64,000 nt of DNA from the NCBI GenBank assembly GCA_038182865.1, contig CP116226.1:372001-436000 (forward strand), read 5' to 3'. Positions 9,387 to 16,547 of this stretch are shown one piece after another. The notes under the pieces were generated by a model. That model was not told where the DNA came from, did not search any database, and saw only the letters and a list, made by a program, of their open reading frames with translations. Position numbers and translations under genes: made by a program. This DNA comes from Microbacterium enclense. GTDB taxonomy: Bacteria > Actinomycetota > Actinomycetes > Actinomycetales > Microbacteriaceae. Within the stretch, counting starts at the first letter, position 1. Every line of letters starts with the position of its first letter.

Positions 9387-9755
9387 TCAGCCGCGGTCGT
9401 GGAGCGTGACGTGGTATCCGTCGGGATCGGCGAACGTGAAAGTGCGGCCGAACGGTCCGTCGATCGGCTCCTGGACGATGCGGTGTCCGTCCGCGGCGAG
9501 GGCGTCGTGGATCTCCTGCACGCCCGTGGCATGCAGCCAGAGGGCGACCCCGAGGCCGGGGTGGGCGATGGCATCCAGGTCGGTGCCTTCGACGAGGTCG
9601 CGCAACGCGAACGCGATGGGCGCGGTGGTGAAGACGACGGCGTGCGGCGGTCCGGCGGGCGAGCGCTCGAGGCCGAGGTAGCTCTCGTAGAACGCCTGCG
9701 AGGCGGCGAGATCGCGCACCTGGAGGGAAAGGAAGTCGGGTCCGGTGACAGGCAT
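9387..9755 (-). CDS. VOC (glyoxalase/bleomycin-resistance) family protein
   Basis: A 122-aa single-subunit vicinal-oxygen-chelate fold. It opens with FLSLQVRDLAASQAFYES and ends with GPFGRTFTFADPDGYHVTLH, both characteristic of glyoxalase-like or bleomycin-resistance proteins that work as dimers. The substrate is unknown. An AAGGAG lies 6 nt upstream of the ATG. It is transcribed away from a MarR regulator, and a perfect TGTCAG/CTGACA palindrome lies just upstream of its ribosome site, so it is very likely the target of that regulator. Confidence 0.88.
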   Translation of the reverse strand: MPVTGPDFLSLQVRDLAASQAFYESYLGLERSPAGPPHAVVFTTAPIAFALRDLVEGTDLDAIAHPGLGVALWLHATGVQEIHDALAADGHRIVQEPIDGPFGRTFTFADPDGYHVTLHDRG

Positions 9756-9768
9756 GCCATTCTCCTTG

Positions 9769-9784
9769 TGTCAGTTATCTGACA
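9769..9784. promoter_or_regulatory. MarR operator 1 (TGTCAG-TTAT-CTGACA)
   Basis: A perfect 16-bp palindrome, 6-bp arms around TTAT, in the 53-bp divergent gap. The centre of the second copy is 25 bp away. Sequence identity of the arms to the copy over the MarR start codon implies one protein binds both. Confidence 0.75.
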
Positions 9785-9793
9785 CAGAGCGTA

Positions 9794-9809
9794 TGTCAGA
9801 ATACTGACA
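9794..9809. promoter_or_regulatory. MarR operator 2 (TGTCAG-AATA-CTGACA)
   Basis: A second palindrome with the same arms; its last base is the A of the MarR start codon. Binding here would block the marR start directly, fitting autoregulation. Confidence 0.75.
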
Positions 9810-10246
9810 TGGCGCAAGAGGTAATCGATCTGGACACGTCGCTCGGCTATCTCCTGAAGGAGGCGGCGAGCGCCCTGCGCACGGCGATGGAGGAGGTCCT
9901 GCGGCCGCTCGGCATGACGATCACGCACTACTCCTGCCTGGAACTGCTGTCGCAACGGCCCGGCTTGTCGAACTCCGACCTCGCCCGCGGGGCTTTCGTG
10001 ACGCGGCAGTCGATGAATGTGCTCCTCCGGACACTCGAACGCGACGGCGTCGTCACACGCCCCGACGAGGCCCCGGTCGGCAAAGCTCTCCCGACGCGAC
10101 TGACACCGAAGGGGCGGCGATCGCTGGAGGTGGCGAGCGCCGCCGTGCGATCCGTCGAGCGGCGCATGCTCAGCGGGATGACGGATGCCGAGCAGGCCGC
10201 CGCCCTGCGCGCGCTGCGGTCGATGGCGACATCGCTCCGCAGCTGA
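9809..10246 (+). CDS. MarR family transcriptional regulator
   Basis: A 145-aa winged-helix regulator. The DNA-binding part reads SNSDLARGAFVTRQSMNVLL-like (about 58-77) followed by the wing with RPDEAPVGKALPTRLTPKGR, the typical MarR pattern; flanking helices provide dimerisation. Two identical-arm palindromes lie between it and the divergent VOC gene, one covering its start codon. It is therefore inferred to repress itself and the VOC gene and to respond to a small, probably electrophilic or phenolic, ligand that cannot be named. Confidence 0.9.
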   Translation: MAQEVIDLDTSLGYLLKEAASALRTAMEEVLRPLGMTITHYSCLELLSQRPGLSNSDLARGAFVTRQSMNVLLRTLERDGVVTRPDEAPVGKALPTRLTPKGRRSLEVASAAVRSVERRMLSGMTDAEQAAALRALRSMATSLRS

Positions 10247-10251
10247 CGCAC

Positions 10252-10280
10252 ATGGTCAGATTGTGTAACAATCTGACCAT
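10252..10280. promoter_or_regulatory. 29-bp palindrome overlapping the EamA start
   Basis: Perfect 12-bp arms, ATGGTCAGATTG and CAATCTGACCAT, around TGTAA. The right arm contains most of the start codon and the centre contains TAACAA, a fit to a -10 element of a leaderless transcript. The likely binder is the GntR protein encoded at the end of the same operon. Confidence 0.7.
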
Positions 10281-11184
10281 GCTTCCCGCCCTCGCGATCC
10301 TCGCCGCGGCGCTGTGCTTCTCCACCACCGGCACCGCGCAGGCGCTCGCCGGCGTCGACGCCTCGCCGCTCGCGGTCGGGGCGGCGCGGATCGTCGTGGG
10401 CGGCGGCATCCTGGGCCTGCTGGCCCTGGCGCGACGCGAGCGAACGTCGACACCCACCGGATCGCGACTGTCGACGGGGGCGCTGATCGCCGTGGGAGCT
10501 GTCGGCGTGCTCGCCTACCAGCCCCTGTTCTTCCTCGGCACGCGTGAGAACGGCGTCGCCATCGGCACCGTCGTCGCACTCGGCTCGGCGCCGATCGCGA
10601 CAGGGATCGTGGATGCCGTGCGCTCGCGCCGCCTCCCCTCCGGACGGTGGGCGCTCGCCACCGCCGTCGCCCTGACCGGCGTCGTGCTCGTGTCGGGGCT
10701 GACGGGCGGAGCGGTGGCGCTCGCACCGGGCGGCCTTCTCGCGTCGGCCGGAGCGGGCATGTCGTATTCCCTCTATACGGTGTGCGGAAAAGCGCTGATC
10801 GAGCGGGGATGGAACTCGACGCGCGTCATGGGCACGGTGTTCGGCGTGGCTGCGGTCGCGAGCCTGCCCGTGCTGCTGGTGGCGGGGGCCTCCTGGCTCA
10901 CCACCCCGAACGGCCTCGCGCTCGCGCTCTGGCTCGGCCTTGTGACGACCGCTGTCGCCTATCTCCTGTTCGGATGGGGCCTCGCGCGCCTGACCGCCGT
11001 CACCGTGTCGACACTGACCCTCGCCGAACCGCTGGCCGCGACCTTGCTGGGCCTGTTCGTGCTGCACGAGCAGCTCACGATCGTGAGCGCGGTCGGTCTC
11101 GCGCTCATCGCGGTGGGTCTCGCCGTCGTGTCGGTTCCCTCTCGTCGCCGTCAGGAGGTTCCGGATGCCACGGCCCCCGCGTGA
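10279..11184 (+). CDS. EamA/DMT family transporter
   Basis: A 301-aa integral membrane protein with ten hydrophobic helices in two EamA repeats, typical of drug/metabolite exporters. The second repeat shows TLAEPLAATLLGLFVLHEQLT, a usual EamA signature. Substrate unknown. I choose the ATG at 10279, nine codons after an upstream ATG, since TAACAA lies 8 nt before it and the upstream ATG belongs to the operator palindrome. The last 20 nt overlap the GntR gene, so regulator and pump are translated from one message. Confidence 0.88.
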   Translation: MLPALAILAAALCFSTTGTAQALAGVDASPLAVGAARIVVGGGILGLLALARRERTSTPTGSRLSTGALIAVGAVGVLAYQPLFFLGTRENGVAIGTVVALGSAPIATGIVDAVRSRRLPSGRWALATAVALTGVVLVSGLTGGAVALAPGGLLASAGAGMSYSLYTVCGKALIERGWNSTRVMGTVFGVAAVASLPVLLVAGASWLTTPNGLALALWLGLVTTAVAYLLFGWGLARLTAVTVSTLTLAEPLAATLLGLFVLHEQLTIVSAVGLALIAVGLAVVSVPSRRRQEVPDATAPA

Positions 11185-11890
11185 CGACGCCCCCGGCACA
11201 GCACCGGGCTCACGTGAGCGCGCGATCGCCGCTCCCGGCGGACGCCGATCCACGGCACCGCCACCCGGCCCGCGCGCCGCCGACATCGTCGCGGACGCGG
11301 TGCGCGCCGGCATCCTCTCGGGCGCGCTCGCTCCCGGTGCTCCCCTGCGCGAGGAAGAGCTGAGTGCGACCCACGGCGTCTCCCGGCACACCGCCCGTAC
11401 GGCGCTCACCCGACTCGCCGCCGAGCGGCTCGTCACCGCCGAACCGTACCGGGGTGTGCGGGTGTCGCTGCTCGATGACGACGCGCTCGTCGCTCTGCAG
11501 CAGCTGCGATGCGCCCTCGAGACGGAGGCGGTGCGGATCGCCCGGGATCGCGGCATCCGTCCCGCCGACGTGGACGATGCCCTCGACGCCCTCGCCGCGG
11601 CCGAGGCATCCGGCGACTGGCCCGCCACCCTCGAGGCGCACGCGCGCGTGCATCGTGCCCTGGTCGATGCGGCGGGCAGCCCGCGGATCGCCGAGGAGTA
11701 TCGCCGCCTCGACTCCGAGATGCACCTCCTGCTCACGCACGTGCGACCGGCCTACGCGCCCGGTGCGCTGACGGCGGAGCATCGCGCCTACGTCGACGAC
11801 GCCTGGGCGGATCCCGAGCGCGCGGTGCGCGCACACCTGGACCACTCGACGCGGGCGATCATCGACGGGCGGCGCGGGCGCGCCACATGA
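11165..11890 (+). CDS. GntR family regulator (FCD subfamily)
   Basis: A 241-aa regulator. After a disordered, basic N terminus (1-40) comes the GntR winged helix with AVRAGILSGALAPGAPLREEELSATHGVS-type sequence and RTALTRLAAERLV, then an FCD-type all-helical effector domain (about 115-235) with the conserved HARVHRALVDAAG and AEHRA metal or ligand positions. AGGAGG lies 6 nt before the ATG inside the EamA gene. It probably controls the operon through the palindrome at 10252-10280; the effector is unknown. Confidence 0.9.
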   Translation: MPRPPRDDAPGTAPGSRERAIAAPGGRRSTAPPPGPRAADIVADAVRAGILSGALAPGAPLREEELSATHGVSRHTARTALTRLAAERLVTAEPYRGVRVSLLDDDALVALQQLRCALETEAVRIARDRGIRPADVDDALDALAAAEASGDWPATLEAHARVHRALVDAAGSPRIAEEYRRLDSEMHLLLTHVRPAYAPGALTAEHRAYVDDAWADPERAVRAHLDHSTRAIIDGRRGRAT

Positions 11891-11960
11891 CGACACATCG
11901 CGTCACCTCTCGCAACGCGCCTAGGCGCCCCCGGCCGTCCGGGTTAGCGTGGGGACACAT

Positions 11961-12036
11961 CGCGGCGATCCGGGCGGTCCCGGGCCTCGGCTCATAACCG
12001 AAGGCGTGGCGGGTTCGACTCCCGCCGTCGCGTCCA
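11961..12036 (+). tRNA. tRNA-like sequence with CAT anticodon, aberrant D arm
   Basis: A 76-nt sequence ending in an encoded CCA. The acceptor stem pairs over 7 bp (CGCGGCG with CGTCGCG, one G-U), the T arm is canonical (GCGGG-TTCGACT-CCCGC), and the anticodon loop is CTCATAA. The D stem CCGG/CCGG encloses only a 6-nt loop and lacks the usual A14/A21 and GGTAG pattern. The anticodon stem is TCGG/CCGA; it extends only if A12001 or A12002 is bulged. It could be a divergent tRNA-Met or tRNA-Ile2, or a tRNA-like remnant or integration scar. The call as a functional tRNA is uncertain. Confidence 0.5.
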
Positions 12037-12066
12037 CTCAGCCGCCGGAGTCGCGACGCACGAGGA

Positions 12067-12219
12067 TTACTCGCCCGCGAAGAAGTCCTCGTCGACCTTC
12101 AGAAGCTCGATCGCGTTAGCCACCTGCACTCCCACCCGGTGCCGCATCATCAGTTCCGTGAGTCGATCACCGTCGACGAGCGCGATCTCCTGAGGCACTC
12201 GTTCGGCTGCATCCACCGC
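12067..12219 (-). pseudogene. mrr: C-terminal remnant of an Mrr-type restriction endonuclease
   Basis: Fifty codons, open between an in-frame TAA (12222-12220) and the stop at 12069-12067, without a start codon in a sensible place. The translation has ALVDGDRLTELMMRHRVGV, IELLKVDEDFF and a short acidic tail, matching the end of Mrr family enzymes (type IV restriction of modified DNA), where LIDG..L..LM and KRIDEDFF are conserved. The catalytic core and the N-terminal winged helix are missing; the 150 nt upstream show no related frame. It is a relic, located between the tRNA-like sequence and the Fic gene. Confidence 0.7.
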
Positions 12220-12370
12220 TTAGGAGCGGGCGGAAGAATTCAAACCACCGCGGGATTGTCGACACGCGTTCTCGGTCAGGATTCTCGGTCACGAACCTCA
12301 AACTATCCGAGCGGCACGAGGTGGGATCGATGAGACCGTCCACCAGACGCCCCTGATGCCACACGCCACG
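12220..12370. other. Non-coding remnant between Mrr relic and fic
   Basis: No recognisable gene. Locally AT-richer than the neighbourhood (for example GAAGAATTCAAACCACC), which fits residual foreign DNA. Short open frames on both strands lack a ribosome site and family features. Confidence 0.5.
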
Positions 12371-13651
12371 TCATTCGGCGCGCAGTCGCCCCACGCGCCC
12401 GACATCGGGGGCAGCCGGAGCGTTCCGCGGCTTTCGCCGCGCGGTATCGCCCGCGCCCACGCGGTTGCTCCGCTCTGTCAGCGCGACCAGACCGAGGTAC
12501 TGATCCGCACTCCAGCACACAATGCGGCCGCGATGGTCCTTCGTGCGGGCCAGGATTCCGGCATCTTGGAGCTCGGACAGCGCGCGGTGCGCCGCCGTCG
12601 TCGAAACCGCGTGTCGCTCCGCGACACTCTTCAGAGTGACGACCGGCTCGACCGCCAGGCGATCGAGCACCTTGCGAACGACCGCATCGCTGCGCGGGAC
12701 GGCCGGCCGGACCTGCCGCTCGCGACGGTGACGAAGGAGCGTCTCGAATGTGGCGGCATCCAATTCGGCGACGTCGTCGGCGAGACGCACCGCGTTCTCC
12801 GCAGCCAGCTCTGCGGCGCGGGCGAACGAGATGACCCATTCGTCCAGGCGAGGGGGCTCCGCGCGGTATGCGGTCAGGCCGGAGATGTAGGCATCGGTGT
12901 CTCCGGCGAAGACCGTGCTGATCGGGATCAGGATCTCCCGGAGCGCATCGGCGCGGCGAAGCACCGTATGGATCAGCGCGCGTCCGGTGCGTCCATTGCC
13001 ATCGATGAACGGGTGAATGGTCTCGAACTGCGCGTGCGCGATCGCAGCTCGAACCACCGGGTTGCCCTCGGTGCCCGTCACGAAGTCCGCGAGATCAGCG
13101 ACGAGGCGCGGCACCTCGGCTTCCGGCGGAGGGACGAAATCGGCGCGGATCGGACTCCACCCGGACCCACCCACCCAGTTCTGCTCAGTGCGAAGCCCCC
13201 GCGGGAGAGATGGCTCGATGATGTGCTGAAGACTCTCGATATCGTCCACCGTGATGGGGCGGGTCCGGTCGGCGAGCGCGGCGACCGCGTCTTCTGTCGC
13301 GCGCACATTGGCGATGACGTCGAGGGCGACGCGCGAGCCGTGCTGCAGAGACTCCGCGATCGCGAGTCTCTTCGGCGTCACGCGATTGCCCTCGATCCAT
13401 GACGAGGAGATGCTCTCGGAGCGGACGAGCAGGTGCGACAGGTAGGCGGCCTTCGTTCCGAGACGCTCGTCAGCACGTGCCAGCACGACGAGTGCGTCGG
13501 CGGCAGCGCTCTGTGCCCGTTCGCCCAACAGGGGAAGGCCCGGCCCCAGTTCCTGGGGCACGTACGCGCGATACTGCCCGGGCGCGCGGTCGCGCCTGCT
13601 GAGCTGTCCGCCTTCGGTCGGCGCCCAGACACGATCGACATAGGGTGCCAC
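12371..13651 (-). CDS. Fic family protein with N-terminal inhibitory helix and winged helix
   Basis: A 426-aa Fic enzyme that would transfer AMP from ATP to a target hydroxyl. The core motif HPFIDGNGRTGR is complete (213-224), so the active site is intact. The inhibitory motif SSWIEGN (83-89) precedes it, making it a class II, self-inhibited Fic as in SoFic. The C-terminal part (about 340-395, VVTLKSVAERHAVSTTAAHRAL) is a winged helix suited to DNA binding. GTG at 13651 is chosen because a perfect AAGGAGGT lies 4 nt upstream. The promoter is unusually AT-rich. It sits beside an Mrr relic, so acquisition by transfer is likely; the target protein is unknown. Confidence 0.93.
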   Translation of the reverse strand: MAPYVDRVWAPTEGGQLSRRDRAPGQYRAYVPQELGPGLPLLGERAQSAAADALVVLARADERLGTKAAYLSHLLVRSESISSSWIEGNRVTPKRLAIAESLQHGSRVALDVIANVRATEDAVAALADRTRPITVDDIESLQHIIEPSLPRGLRTEQNWVGGSGWSPIRADFVPPPEAEVPRLVADLADFVTGTEGNPVVRAAIAHAQFETIHPFIDGNGRTGRALIHTVLRRADALREILIPISTVFAGDTDAYISGLTAYRAEPPRLDEWVISFARAAELAAENAVRLADDVAELDAATFETLLRHRRERQVRPAVPRSDAVVRKVLDRLAVEPVVTLKSVAERHAVSTTAAHRALSELQDAGILARTKDHRGRIVCWSADQYLGLVALTERSNRVGAGDTARRKPRNAPAAPDVGRVGRLRAE

Positions 13652-13663
13652 GATTACCTCCTT

Positions 13664-13690
13664 AATTAACTTTAAGTGCACGAGAGTTAA
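13664..13690. promoter_or_regulatory. AT-rich promoter/inverted repeat upstream of fic
   Basis: ATTAACT and AGTTAAT form 7-bp arms separated by 13 nt in the plus-strand sequence, inside an AT-rich patch (TTAATTAA, CTTTAA) that stands out in this genome. It lies immediately before the ribosome site of fic. The Fic C-terminal winged helix or a host repressor could bind it; this is inference. Confidence 0.45.
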
Positions 13691-13758
13691 TAGTGACCGG
13701 CCTCCCCCTCACATTGCCAGCCGGAGAAAGAAGAGATCCACCCGCTACCCTCCCCCTC

Positions 13759-14277
13759 ATGCGCCACGTCGCTTTCGTCCGCAATCTCAATCAGGGACAA
13801 CGCGGGCACGCCTCCACCGCCGACCTCGTCGCAGCTTTCGCGGACGCCGGATGCCAGAACCCGACGTCCTTTCAGAGCAACGGCACCCTCGTGTTCGAGG
13901 GAGATGCGACCCTCGCCGCCGATGCGCTGTCCGCCCTCGCGGCGCGCACCGGTGTCACGCGCGAGGTCTTCACGCTCGGTCTCGACGAGCTGGCTGGCAT
14001 CGTCGCCGCACACCGCGACACCGAGGACGCCGCACGGCGCGAACTCACCCTCCACGCTCCGACGACGATCGCCCTCGATGAGCGCACGGCCGCGGAGGCG
14101 AGGCGGCGACGCTGCGTAATCGTCGCCTCGGGGCCGGGGTGGGCCGTCACGCGGAACGAACGTGATCGCGAATCCCACGCCACCCCCGTGATCGAGCGCC
14201 TCACCGGCGCTCCGGCGACGTCGCGTGGCATCCCGACTCTCACACGCCTCATCGACCGCTTCGCCCCGCGGAGCTGA
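13759..14277 (+). CDS. DUF1697 family protein
   Basis: A 172-aa protein matching DUF1697: RHVAFVRNLNQG at the start, DAGCQNPTSFQSNGTLVFEG (family form: G...V.TYI.SGN..F), and a C-terminal RNERDRESHATPVIERL. Function unknown; members are small cytosolic proteins. The ATG at 13759 follows TACCCT by 8 nt, giving a leaderless transcript; an upstream ATG at 13693 would add a poor, proline-rich extension. Converges with an ArsR gene across a hairpin repeat. Confidence 0.85.
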   Translation: MRHVAFVRNLNQGQRGHASTADLVAAFADAGCQNPTSFQSNGTLVFEGDATLAADALSALAARTGVTREVFTLGLDELAGIVAAHRDTEDAARRELTLHAPTTIALDERTAAEARRRRCVIVASGPGWAVTRNERDRESHATPVIERLTGAPATSRGIPTLTRLIDRFAPRS

Positions 14278-14300
14278 GTGCGGCCGCGGGGCGCCGCCGA

Positions 14301-14365
14301 CCGTTGAGTGTCCACAACACCCGGGCGCCTCGCGAATCCGTCCGGGTGTTCTGGACACTCAACGG
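14301..14365. repeat. Hairpin repeat, family B, copy 1
   Basis: Two 24-nt arms beginning CCGTTGAGTGTCC and ending GGACACTCAACGG pair at 23 of 24 positions around a 17-nt loop. It lies between two convergent 3' ends. The arms share GAGTGTCCA..ACACCCGG with the hairpin at 27223-27277, so this is a dispersed element and not just a local terminator. There is no T-run on either side. Confidence 0.8.
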
Positions 14366-14418
14366 TCTGGAACGACGCGAGCGCCCCGGGGAGGGGCGAC
14401 GCCCAGCGGGCAAGCGCG

Positions 14419-14760
14419 TCAGGCCTCGGCAGCCACTCCCGCGCCTCGCGCCGGCGCTCGACGCTTGCGCACCTCGCGCAAGACGATCTGCTCGGGACAC
14501 ACCGTCGAGAGGAAGTCGCCGACCGACAGCGCGAGGCGCTCCCCGACCAGCGAATACAGGATGCGGTTGGCATCCCGTCGCTCGGAGATCAATCCCGCCT
14601 GGCGCAGCACGCCGAGGTGCCGCGAAATGGTGGGGCCGCTCGCGTCGAAACGCGCGGCGATCTCGCCCGCCGCCATCTCGCCGTCTTTCAGATCCTGAAG
14701 GATCTGCCGCCGGGTGGGATGCGCCAGGGCCGCGAAGATGTCGGATGCCGCGTCGCTCAT
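14419..14760 (-). CDS. ArsR family transcriptional regulator
   Basis: A 113-aa winged-helix repressor. It begins with DIFAALAHPTRRQILQDL, the usual ArsR opening, and the recognition region is GEIAARFDASGPTISRHLGVLRQAGLI. The C terminus is basic and has one Cys; no alpha-3 or alpha-5 metal-binding motif is visible, so it is more like the non-metal (SdpR/toxin-related) branch. It is divergent from an NAD(P)H-binding protein gene, and two near-identical 17-bp sites lie between them. TACATT is 8 nt before the ATG. Confidence 0.9.
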   Translation of the reverse strand: MSDAASDIFAALAHPTRRQILQDLKDGEMAAGEIAARFDASGPTISRHLGVLRQAGLISERRDANRILYSLVGERLALSVGDFLSTVCPEQIVLREVRKRRAPARGAGVAAEA

Positions 14761-14769
14761 GATCCCAAT

Positions 14770-14809
14770 GTAGCACTGAAGCTAAATTGCGTGTAGCTTC
14801 TGAGCTAAA
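14770..14809. promoter_or_regulatory. Paired ArsR operators in a divergent promoter
   Basis: GTAGCACTGAAGCTAAA (14770-14786) and GTAGCTTCTGAGCTAAA (14793-14809) are related 17-bp sites, each with a TAGC...GCTA dyad, spaced 23 bp apart. The first overlaps the putative -10 of the ArsR gene; the second lies before the ribosome site of the divergent gene. Confidence 0.65.
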
Positions 14810-14825
14810 GAGCAAAGGAGTCATC

Positions 14826-15731
14826 ATGCGAGTAGCAATCACGGGTGGGACGGGGTTCGTCGGACGGCACCTCGCGGCACGCCTCGACCCGACCGAGACG
14901 GTCGTCATCTCGCGTCGCACGGGCACCGACATCGACGATGTCGAGGCTCTGACCGAGGCGTTCCGCGGCCGCGAGGCCGTCGCCCACTGCGCGGGCATCA
15001 ATCGCGAGATCGGCGATCAGACGTTCCGCCGGGTCCATGTCGAGGGAACGCGCGCCGTCGTCGAGGCTGCCCGCCGCGCGGGGGTCCGCCGCATCGTCCT
15101 CCTGAGCTTCCTCCGTGCACGCCCCGGCACCCGCTCCGGTTACCACCAGACGAAGTGGGAGGCGGAGGAACTGATCCGCGATTCCGGCCTCGAGTACACG
15201 GTGCTCAAGTCCGGGATGATCTACGGCCCGGGAGACCACATGGTCGACCACGTCTCGCGCGCGGTGCGCACCTTCCCGATCTTCGCGACCGTGGGCTTCC
15301 GCGAACGCCGTGCGCGCCCCCTGCCGGTGGCGGACGCGGTCGATGTCCTCGTCGCCGCGCTGGAGGGACGGATGCCGAATCAGACCGTTGCCGTGATGGG
15401 CGCCGAGGAGCTCGAGCTCGGAGCCGCCGTCCGGCGCATCGCTCGAATCGCCGGCGGTCACCCGCTCTATGTTCCGGCACCGGTCTGGACCATTCGCGCT
15501 CTCGCGCAGGTGACGGAGTGGCTGATGGTCACCCCGCTGGTCGCCAAAGCGCAGGCGACGATGCTCGCGGAGGGCGTCACCGAAGCGGCCCCACCCGCGG
15601 CGGAGCCCCCGAGCGAGTTCCGTCCCTCCCGACCGTTCAGCGAAGACAGCATCCGCGAAGCACTCCCCGAGGGAGGCTTCGGGCTACGCGACCTCCGCGT
15701 TCTCCGCGGGCGGCGCACCGCGTCTCGGTGA
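14826..15731 (+). CDS. NAD(P)H-binding atypical short-chain dehydrogenase-like protein
   Basis: A 301-aa extended-type Rossmann protein. The nucleotide loop is TGGTGFVGRHLAARL (7-21). The usual catalytic YxxxK appears as YHQTKWEAEE, the form common in NmrA-like or complex I assembly-type family members. A C-terminal region of about 90 residues would bind substrate, which is unknown. AAAGGAG lies 5 nt before the ATG. Transcribed away from an ArsR repressor, with shared operators, so probably the regulated target. Confidence 0.85.
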   Translation: MRVAITGGTGFVGRHLAARLDPTETVVISRRTGTDIDDVEALTEAFRGREAVAHCAGINREIGDQTFRRVHVEGTRAVVEAARRAGVRRIVLLSFLRARPGTRSGYHQTKWEAEELIRDSGLEYTVLKSGMIYGPGDHMVDHVSRAVRTFPIFATVGFRERRARPLPVADAVDVLVAALEGRMPNQTVAVMGAEELELGAAVRRIARIAGGHPLYVPAPVWTIRALAQVTEWLMVTPLVAKAQATMLAEGVTEAAPPAAEPPSEFRPSRPFSEDSIREALPEGGFGLRDLRVLRGRRTASR

Positions 15732-15785
15732 CGGCACCGGTCGCCACGGAGACACGGCGCGCCGCGGCGCGCGCAACAGCCGCTC

Positions 15786-16547
15786 CTACCGCGTCGTCCG
15801 GCGGAACAGGACGACGGCGACCGTCGCGGCCACCCCGAGGATCGCGACACACCAGACGAGGGCGATCCAGATCTGCCCACCGACGGGCTGCTGCGCCAGC
15901 AGAGCACGCACGGTGTCGACGATCGAGGTGACGGGCTGATTCTCCGCGAACCAGCGGACCGGCCCAGGCATGGTGCCGGTGGGAACGAACGCCGAGCTCA
16001 CGAACGGCAGGAAGATGAGCGGGTAGCTGAAGGCGCTCGCACCGTCGATCGTCTTCGCCGCCAGCCCGGCGATCACCGCGATCCAGGTGAGGGCCAGCGT
16101 GAAGAGCATCAGGATGCCGATCACCCCGAGCCACGCACCGACGGAGGCGCTCGAGCGGAAGCCGAGCAGGAGCGCGACGCCCACCACGACCGCGAGTGAC
16201 ACGGCGTTCGCGAGGACCGAGGTGAGCACGTGCCCCCACAGCACGCTCGTCGAGGCGATCGCCATCGACCGGAATCGATCGATGATGCCGCCCTTCATGT
16301 CGAGGAAGAGACGGTAGGCCGTGTACGCGACGCCGGATGCCACGGTCACCAAGAGGATGCCCGGCAGCAGATAGTCGATGTACGCCGTGCCGCCGGTGTC
16401 GATGGCACCGCCGAAGACGAAGACGAACAGCAGCATCATGGCGATCGGCATGATCGCCGTCGTCACGATGGTGTCGGGACTGCGCAGGATGTGCCGAAGC
16501 GATCGGCCGGTGAGTACCGCCGTGTCGGCGAGAGCATGAGTGGTCAT
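15786..16547 (-). CDS. ABC-2 type permease of a drug-efflux system
   Basis: A 253-aa integral membrane protein with six helices, of the DrrB/ABC-2 exporter type. The sequence between helices 2 and 3, YRLFLDMKGGIIDRFRSMAI, is characteristic of daunorubicin-resistance permeases. ATG overlaps the TGA of the ATPase gene (ATGA), so the two are translationally coupled and form one exporter. It probably pumps a hydrophobic drug or lipid; the substrate is not known. Confidence 0.92.
   Translation of the reverse strand: MTTHALADTAVLTGRSLRHILRSPDTIVTTAIMPIAMMLLFVFVFGGAIDTGGTAYIDYLLPGILLVTVASGVAYTAYRLFLDMKGGIIDRFRSMAIASTSVLWGHVLTSVLANAVSLAVVVGVALLLGFRSSASVGAWLGVIGILMLFTLALTWIAVIAGLAAKTIDGASAFSYPLIFLPFVSSAFVPTGTMPGPVRWFAENQPVTSIVDTVRALLAQQPVGGQIWIALVWCVAILGVAATVAVVLFRRTTR

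Noticed and set aside
12167..12364. A 65-codon minus-strand frame (also a 64-codon plus-strand one) between Mrr relic and fic
   Set aside because: No ribosome site, no family features, and it overlaps the Mrr frame out of register; taken as debris.
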